Positions 58,027 to 64,000 of a stretch of 64,000 bases of DNA are shown here, piece after piece (the stretch's first letter is position 1; each line of letters starts with the position of its first letter). The stretch covers positions 17,897,077 through 17,961,076 of the forward strand of contig NC_034009.1 of NCBI RefSeq assembly GCF_000346465.2, given 5' to 3'. The notes under the pieces are model-generated. The model did not search any database. It was not told the DNA's origin and worked only from the letters and a program-made list of their open reading frames with translations. Source of the stretch: Prunus persica (taxonomy: Eukaryota > Streptophyta > Magnoliopsida > Rosales > Rosaceae). The translations under genes were made by a program, and so were the position numbers.

Positions 58027-58254
58027 CAAGGAAACCTACTTCCATTTCGTGGGCTTTTAATAGGCCTCCATAATTCCTTATTTAAATGAGATTGAGAGTT
58101 TCGTTTATTTAATGGGCTTAAATGGGCTTGCATGATTCCTTATTTAAGTGGGATTGAGAATTCTCTTTATAAAGGACCAATTTAAAAATTTATCAAAGTG
58201 TGCGTGCAAATACAAACTTTTGACTTTGTGTTTAACCTATATTTGAAAGATTTA

Positions 58255-59000
58255 TATTGGGAATTACAAATGATTTGTCACATGCATTACAAAAGAAAGA
58301 TCAAGATATTGTGAATGCAATGATGTTGATCCAAAAATGTAAGCAAAAACTACAATCCATGAGGGATGCTGACTTTCATGATTTGTTTGGCGAACTATCA
58401 ATATTTTGTGGCAACAATGATATTGACGTTTCTAACATGGATGATTTATTTGTACCATAAGGGAGATCACGACGTAAAGCTTAGAAAATCACAAACCGCC
58501 ATTATTATTGTGTGGACCTATTTTGTACTATCATTGATAAGCTAGTGGAATTTAATAATCGGTTCACTGAAGTAAATACTGAATTGCTTCTTCGTATGGC
58601 ATGTTTGAGTTCGGCTTATAATTTTACAGCTTTTGACAACAACAAAAAATTTGTTTTGCTTAATTTTACATATAAAAAAATTTAAAGACCGAGACCTTAT
58701 CAAGTTTGAAGATCAACTTGAGCTTTATATTGTTGATATACAGAGCAATACTGAGTTTTTATCATTGAACGGAATTACTAATCTAGTCGAAAAATTGGTG
58801 AATACAGGAAGAAATAGAATATACAACTATGTGTATTTACTTCTTACATTGGCTTTGGTTTTACTCTTTGCATAATCTTTCGGTTGAGAGAGCTTTTTTA
58901 GCTATGAATATTGTAAAAACACCATTGCGTAACAAAATAGGTAATTAATGGTTGAGTGATAGCTTGGTTGTTTACATTGGGAAATATGTTTTTTCTTGTA
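58255..59000 (+). pseudogene. hAT transposase remnant (zf-MYM/TTF-type family), C-terminal part
   Basis: GITNDLSHALQKKDQDIVN, then QKCKQKLQSMRD, FGELSIFCGNNDIDVSN and DDLFVP end at 58460. After stops come ELYIVDIQSNTEFLSL, YVYLLLTLALVL and the dimerisation-region pieces NIVKTPLRNKIG and WLSDSLVVYI. Same gene and same breaks as 14855-15610, so decay preceded the duplication. Not functional. Confidence 0.8.
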
Positions 59001-59539
59001 TTAGTAATGCAAATATAATGTGATGTTTTCATGATATGAAACCTCATCGGCAACAACTGTAGGTTAATTATAATGTTTTTTTTTTTTTTGAGCTCTTAGC
59101 CATTAAAAATTGCACCTCCACTAAAAAATTCATGAGTCCGCCAGTTACTGGATGTAAGAAAAAATAATTTTAAAAAGAGAAGTTATGCTTAGTTCTATTT
59201 AGAGTTTGGTCAATCTTATTATAATCTGCACACATGTTCTACATGTGGGGTGAAGTATACTGGTGGAGATGAAGATGATGCGAAGGCTCACAAGGCATTT
59301 CACAAGGACTATACCCGTGGAACTTAATTCAAGGTGCAAAAGGTTTTAGTTTTTAGTTGTTTGGTTCAATGGTTGTGGCAGTGATGGTGGTGGTGGTGGT
59401 GGGTGGGGAGGCGACTGGGGGCTGGGTGGGGTATGGTTGATACGTGAGGGGAGGGGAGAATTTGCTGGGTTTGCTATTTTCTTTTGTTTTTTTATTTATC
59501 ATTTTTCTAATTGAATAATTTTTTATTATTTATTTTGAC

Positions 59540-59744
59540 TACAGTTATGGATGATTTTACAATTAATTCGAATCAACTAATTCCGTATATTTTCCACATT
59601 AATAGGAGTACGTCTATGTTTCTGCTTTACGAATATGATTTTTTCTGGGCATTTCTGATAGTATCAAGTGTTATTCCAATTTTGGCATTTCTAATGTCCG
59701 GAGTTTTAGCCCCGATTAGCAAAGGACCAGAAAAAATTTCGAGT
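59540..59744 (+). pseudogene. ndhC: Plastid DNA insertion carrying the ndhC 5' end (43 codons)
   Basis: ATG at 59616 starts [15 protein letters not shown], then [20 protein letters not shown], the N-terminus of NdhC (subunit 3 of the chloroplast NAD(P)H dehydrogenase). About 75 bp of ndhC upstream DNA precede it (ACAATTAATTCGAATCAACT, TTAATAGGAGTACGTCT). The match ends at TTTCGAGT (59744), after which nuclear block sequence resumes. It is a nuclear plastid-DNA insertion, non-functional. Confidence 0.9.
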
Positions 59745-60107
59745 GGAGTCCAAGTCATTAAAAAATTGGGGTCCATGTATTAAATTACAAAAACACCCAT
59801 GCTACGTCAACAAATTTAACAGAGTTTTGGATGGAGTTAACGGCAAGTGGAAAAGCTGGTCATCAAACCTTGATGAAAGAGGGAAAGTGGAACATTTTGA
59901 GTTTGGGGGGTAAAGTGAGATTTGGCTCTCACGCTCAATTTTTTCAATACTTATGGGAATTCCCATATTTTTTTTAATGTAATGAGCCTCTCATCGAAAT
60001 AATAAGTCATCATTAATATCGACACATCTAAGATCGTCAAATGTTCGGGAGTTCCTCTATTCAATTAAATAAATACTAAATTACATGAATTTAGATCAAT
60101 CAAATAC

Positions 60108-60650
60108 CACTACTACATTTTACTCTTTGCGCGACGAAGAACAAAACGTCGCGCAAAGTGTCATTTAGTCGCACTAATTTCAGCGCGACAAAACATTCGT
60201 CGCGCGAAGATCGTGAAGAAAGCCTTTGCGTGACGAGGTACAACCCTTCGTCGCGCAAAACTGTGCGACGGGTAAACCATCGTTGCACCAACGGTGTGGG
60301 AACGAAACAACTGTTCGTCGCATAAATATTTGCGCGACGATAAATTATTCGGCGCACGTATATTTGCGCGACGACAGGAATAGCGCGACGAAACATAATT
60401 CGTCACGCAAAACATGTTCGGGAGACGTATATGTTCGTCGCAGAACAATTCGCGTTATGAGAAAGTTTTCGTCGCTCATATATTTGCGCAACGAAAACCT
60501 CTGTAGTCGCGCAAAACGTGTTTGCGAGACGTACGTATTCGTCGCGCAGGAATTAAAAGTGATAAAAAAGTTGATTTTTTTTTGTTACATGTTGGTTTGC
60601 GCGACGAAATGTTTTCCGTCGCGCAAAAATAATATTACAATTTTTTTTTA
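60108..60650. repeat. Left terminus and palindromic subterminal repeats of CACTA family 2
   Basis: A perfect 12-bp palindrome pair, CTTTGCGCGACG (60125-60136) and CGTCGCGCAAAG (60147-60158), is followed by at least eight further GCGCGACGAA or TTCGTCGCGC copies in alternating orientation to about 60625. ORFs across it are artefacts of the repeat. Confidence 0.93.
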
Positions 60651-60765
60651 TTTTAAATAAAATTGGTTTCTTTTTATTGATTAAACAATGAAATTGCAAT
60701 AAAAATAAATTAGAATAAAATTTTGTTATAAAATAAAATAAATGTTTATGATGAAAATAAATACA

Positions 60766-62563
60766 CTAATCAAATAATGAAGCGAAATCAACCGGGTCGT
60801 CGCCAGTATGCGGCTCGGAGGTCTGGGCGTCCACCGGGGCTGTGGTCTGGTGGGCATGCTCGGGGTGGAAGGGCTGGGAGGTCGACGCACGAAACTGCGG
60901 GATCGGAAAGCCGCTCTCTGCGAGGGACTGTAGAATCACCGACATCTGACCCTGAAGCTCGGCCACCTGTACTGTCAAAGCAATCACCTGACTGTTTGAC
61001 TGCGCCGATGAACGAGGTCTAGGTTCCCTCCGCCTGGCATTCCCCATCCCTTGACAATATGTCCCCGGCCTCCTCCCGAGAGTTTGATCCAACGTCTCCG
61101 TCAAGATCTGAAATCCAGCATCCGGTGGAGGAGCCACAGACTCGAGCGGAGTCTCAAGAGGAAGCTGGGAGGCGGACTCCTGAAGAACCAACTGGCTCCT
61201 CTCCACCATCATCGTCTGTTGAACATAACATAAAATATAAATTAAAACATGCATATAAATTGAATGCGTAACATAAGAATTAAAATTAAATAATACTTAC
61301 ATGAAGGGACTCGGCCAACTCATTCCCGGGTCGAACATAAACGTCACCAAAGACGTCGATCTCTGGGAACTTGGACCCCTCCTAAATTGAACAAGAGAAG
61401 AAAAATATTAGTATGAAAAAAATAAATTAATAAAAATGACATTAAAAATGAAATATAAATTATGTGATTATTACCCGTCGCCGTGCATCCATCCTATACG
61501 AAAAGGGCCTGGAGCCGGAATGGTGGAGAAGGGTCTTCTTCTTCCTATTACCCTTATTCACTTGGGCTTTATTCTGTTATACAAAAAATGAAACGTATTA
61601 GTTAAAATATAACAAATTAAATAATAATGAAATAAAAAAAATGAAATAAACATTAATAAGAAATAAGTAATAATTAAAAAAATACCATATATTCGGGCGC
61701 TTGAAAATGAGCGCAGAGCCACTCCCAACTATCCTCCCGCCCCTCAAGCTCCTTCGGGCAACCCTCCTGAAGAGCGACTTGCGGATCATCAAAGGCCTGA
61801 AAATGATGGTGCAAGTCGCTCTTCCACTGCTTGTACCTCTCAGCAAAGAGTCCGTTGACGTACGCCAACGACTCTTCGTCGAGATCCTCCAAGTTATAGT
61901 TCGTCTGCAATCAATTAATTAGATACGTTAAGTAATAGAAATATACACAATTTTAAAGAAAAATAATGAAAATGTAAGGTACATACCGACAACTGGCCGC
62001 GAACCTCCACCTTTATTTCGTCAGGAATGACCCTCCAAGACTTCCATTGCATCGGGCAATGGGTCCGCACGACGTGGCCAATGTCGTGGGCCAAGGAGCT
62101 ATGCAACTCCGCCGTGGGTGCAGCCCGATGGCGCTCGTCGTATCCGATGCTGATACGACTGTTGGTCACCCGGGTGACCTTCGCCGTCTTCAGCTGACGA
62201 CACGGCCCTCGGGTGTTCTTCTTCGCTGCAAAGAAATAAGATATTAATGTTAAATAAACAACATTATCAAATTTCAATATAAAATTAACAATAAAAAATG
62301 GTAGTTATACCTGGCTGTGATCCCGAGGCACCAGTACCCTCAGTCGATGTCGTCTCGGTGGTGTCGGCAGGCCGGTGCCGCCGCCTAGCACTAGCTGGCT
62401 GCGCGACGGATGACGCAGATGACGCTGGCGCCTGGGACCCCCCGGGACCAACCAGCACGTGCTCCATCAAAGCTGGAGCTGTGGCAGCAGATGCCGACTG
62501 AGCCGGGGGATCCGAACTCGATGCAGTCGTCATCGACCTACCACGTCTAATCAAGTCTGACAT
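60766..62563 (-). CDS. TNP1-type (Transposase_24) protein of CACTA family 2, apparently intact (446 aa)
   Basis: Six exons keep phase with GT-AG introns: 62563-62311, 62225-61987, 61904-61686, 61573-61475, 61381-61301 and 61215-60766. The ATG at 62563 follows an acceptor-like GCAG, so a noncoding exon lies upstream. The N-terminus is Ala/Ser/Pro-rich. The Transposase_24 region spans exons 2-5 (WRVIPDEIKVEVRGQL, FAERYKQWKSDLHHHF, DSWEWLCAHF, FPEIDVFGDVYVRPG). The last exon has a short coiled coil (VAELQGQMSVILQSLAE), probably for self-association. En/Spm TNP1 proteins bind subterminal repeats; here the target would be GCGCGACGAA. No protease domain is attached, unlike in family 1. Confidence 0.88.
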
Positions 62564-62569
62564 CTGCAC

Positions 62570-63384
62570 ATATAATTTTATTAAGAATTTAAACTAATTA
62601 ATTAAAAGCATAGCATGACCTAGGGTTTGGAATTTCGGAGTATCCGGGACTCCAATCAACAATCGGTCGAATCCTAAACGATCCTAGAAACACAAAGGTA
62701 CAACTACGTGAGTTTGAGTTCGATCCAACGGTCCGAACATATCAAACCTGGAAATAGCAGAATAGGCGAAATCCGATCAATACTCAAACGGTAACCAAAT
62801 TCAAATCCGAGCAAACCTACGCGCTCGTGACAAACAGGGGATTGCTCTGGGACACAATGCCCCACTGCCACAGCATCCCACGCGCCACCACACGCGCTGG
62901 CAGCGCGTGGGTGTCCAAAGCGATAACATTCGCCGGAAAATTCTAAAAACTAACGGCCAAGGTTCATACCCTAGGTTGAAAACATTAATTGGAGCCACTT
63001 TTGTTCTCGGACCTACCCCGAAAAATGGCCGGAAGTGGCCGAATTTGAAATTCCCAAACTGGCCAAAACCTAGGGTTTTAATTCCTATTTCCTATAGCGA
63101 AAATTCAACAAATCCTAACCAACCATCAGCTAGAGCACAAAAAATAGACGAGAAATCATACCTCAGGCGTCGGAAATGGTGGCCGGAGGAGAGAGAAATC
63201 GCCGGTCAAGAATCGGGAAAAAACCGGCAGCCTCGACGGTGGGCTCGACGGCGAAGGCAGGGGAGGCTACGGCAGGAGCGGCGGTGACTGAGGTGACGAC
63301 GGAGAGAGAGGGCTAGGTGACGGCAGACAGAGAGGGAAACGGAGGAAAAAAACCAGAAATGGGGAAGAAGGAGGCATCGCGGCG
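62570..63384 (-). promoter_or_regulatory. Upstream and leader region of the family 2 TNP1 gene
   Basis: GC-rich at 62800-62930 and 63160-63330. A donor-like CTGAG|GTATGATTTC (minus strand, near 63164) after a pyrimidine-rich stretch suggests a first noncoding exon at about 63165-63330 with a 600-bp intron. Short ORFs on either strand have no domain. Confidence 0.5.
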
Positions 63385-64000
63385 TTTCTGCAAATTTTTA
63401 CGACTTTGTGCGACGAAGGACATCATCCGTCGCGCAAAATGCTATTATTGAATCTTGCGTGACGAAATATCCGTCGCGTAAGGTCTCCCAGAACGCCAAA
63501 TTTTGAATGGGGATTAGGGTCTGTGACTTTTGCGCGACGAAAAACACTTAGTTCGTCGCGCAAAAGGCTGTCGTTCCGCCAAATTTTTGGGATTTAGGGT
63601 TTAGCGGGAGGCTGAAACTGAAGGGTTTGTGCTTTTACGCGACGAAGAGAGTAATATTCGTCACGCAAAACGCTGGCGTTCCGCCAAATTTTTGGGATTT
63701 AGGGTTTAGCGGGAAATGAAGGTTTGTGCTTTTGCGCAACGAACACAGTACCCTTGCGCGACGGAATACATTATATTCGTCGCGCAAAACGCTGTCGTTC
63801 CGCCAAATTTTTGGGATTTAGGGTTTAGCTGGAAATGAAGGGTCTGTGGATTTTGCGCGACGAAGATAGTAAACGTCGCGCAATAGTATGTTTGCGCGAC
63901 GGAAAATATTATATTCGTCGCGCAAAACACTGTCGTTCCGCCAACATTTTGGGGTTTAGGGTTTAGCGGGACACAATCTATTTCACTTTCACTTTGCGTG
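63385..64000. repeat. Internal tandem repeats of CACTA family 2 (about 105-140 bp units)
   Basis: Four to five units each contain GCTGTCGTTCCGCCAAATTT, GGGATTTAGGGTTTAGCGGG and a GCGCGACGAA...TTCGTCGCGCAAAA palindrome. Clear unit starts lie near 63570, 63672, 63791 and 63931. The array runs to the window edge. Confidence 0.88.

Larger units (their letters stand above)
57522..60107. repeat. Duplicated hAT-containing block, copy 2
   Basis: Counterpart of 14132-16399. It retains both hAT ends: CAGTAGCAGACC near 57744 and GAGTCCGCCAGTTACTG ending at 59150. It also has a (TA)n run near 57997-58024 in place of other sequence in copy 1, the 145-bp stretch absent from copy 1, and the ndhC-containing insert. 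It is interrupted at 60108 by the second CACTA element. Confidence 0.85.
60108..64000. mobile_element. CACTA (En/Spm) transposon family 2, left part (runs off window)
   Basis: Starts CACTACTACATTTTACTC at 60108, preceded by TAC (the expected target duplication). The subterminal motif is GCGCGACGAA/TTCGTCGCGC, unlike the ACGACGG of family 1. It encodes a TNP1-type gene on the minus strand; TNP2 would be beyond 64000. The block copy at 14132-16399 shows the unoccupied site (CAAATACTAATATTTC at 16391). Confidence 0.92.

Noticed and set aside
60226..60660. Plus- and minus-strand ORFs over the GCGCGACGAA repeats
   Set aside because: Arise from the regular palindromic repeat (RDE, FVA-type peptides) and have no protein-like domain.

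Overview
This window is a nested transposable-element cluster from a eudicot nuclear genome. The evidence is split genes with GT-AG introns, CACTA, MULE, hAT, Helitron and Copia elements, a Cassandra TRIM solo LTR, and an ndhC fragment of plastid DNA. The flavour (Cassandra, this CACTA family) would suit a woody rosid such as Rosaceae, but that is a weak inference. Three N runs (16820-16919, 40977-41248, 47018-47322) show a draft assembly. Only one ordinary host gene is evident: an NDR1/HIN1-like (LEA_2) membrane protein on the minus strand at 50108-50851.

Left half: two near-identical copies of one large CACTA element lie in the same orientation. Copy A (1-10180) is cut by the window edge. 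Copy B (16532-29965, 13.4 kb) is complete, with CACTACTACAAAAA termini and a CAT target-site duplication. Copy B carries an apparently intact TNP2 transposase (1054 aa, three exons) and an apparently intact six-exon gene joining a Transposase_24/TNP1 region to a Ulp1 (C48) cysteine-protease domain. Both copies also carry a captured 5' fragment of the 26S proteasome subunit gene RPN6. In copy A the TNP1-Ulp1 gene is frameshifted and a conserved TNP2 Asp is changed. Between the copies are a 291-bp Helitron and a 2.3-kb block holding a dead hAT transposase.

Middle: 32202-47867 is a complete 15.7-kb Mutator-like element with 129-bp terminal inverted repeats and a perfect 9-bp target duplication (AATATACAA). 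It resembles the KI-MULE (Kaonashi) class. It has a plus-strand DUF1985/Ulp1-protease gene, a minus-strand MudrA transposase that is degenerate, a small GRF zinc-finger gene, and two mutually related ORFs of unknown function in divergent orientation.

Right half: after the LEA_2 gene comes a decayed Copia retrotransposon (53001-57484) that lacks gag. One of its LTRs is interrupted by a Cassandra solo LTR. A second copy of the hAT block (57522-60107) follows, this one with the ndhC insertion. At its end begins a second, different CACTA family (60108 to beyond the window), with an intact-looking six-exon TNP1-type gene and GCGCGACGAA repeats. The order of events can be partly read from empty-site paralogues: 49069-49095 for CACTA copy B and about 16399 for the second CACTA. 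The most unusual themes are independent Ulp1-protease acquisition by two transposon superfamilies, capture of a proteasome gene fragment, CpG-rich palindromic motifs spread through all noncoding parts of the CACTA elements, and the unknown ORF pair in the MULE.
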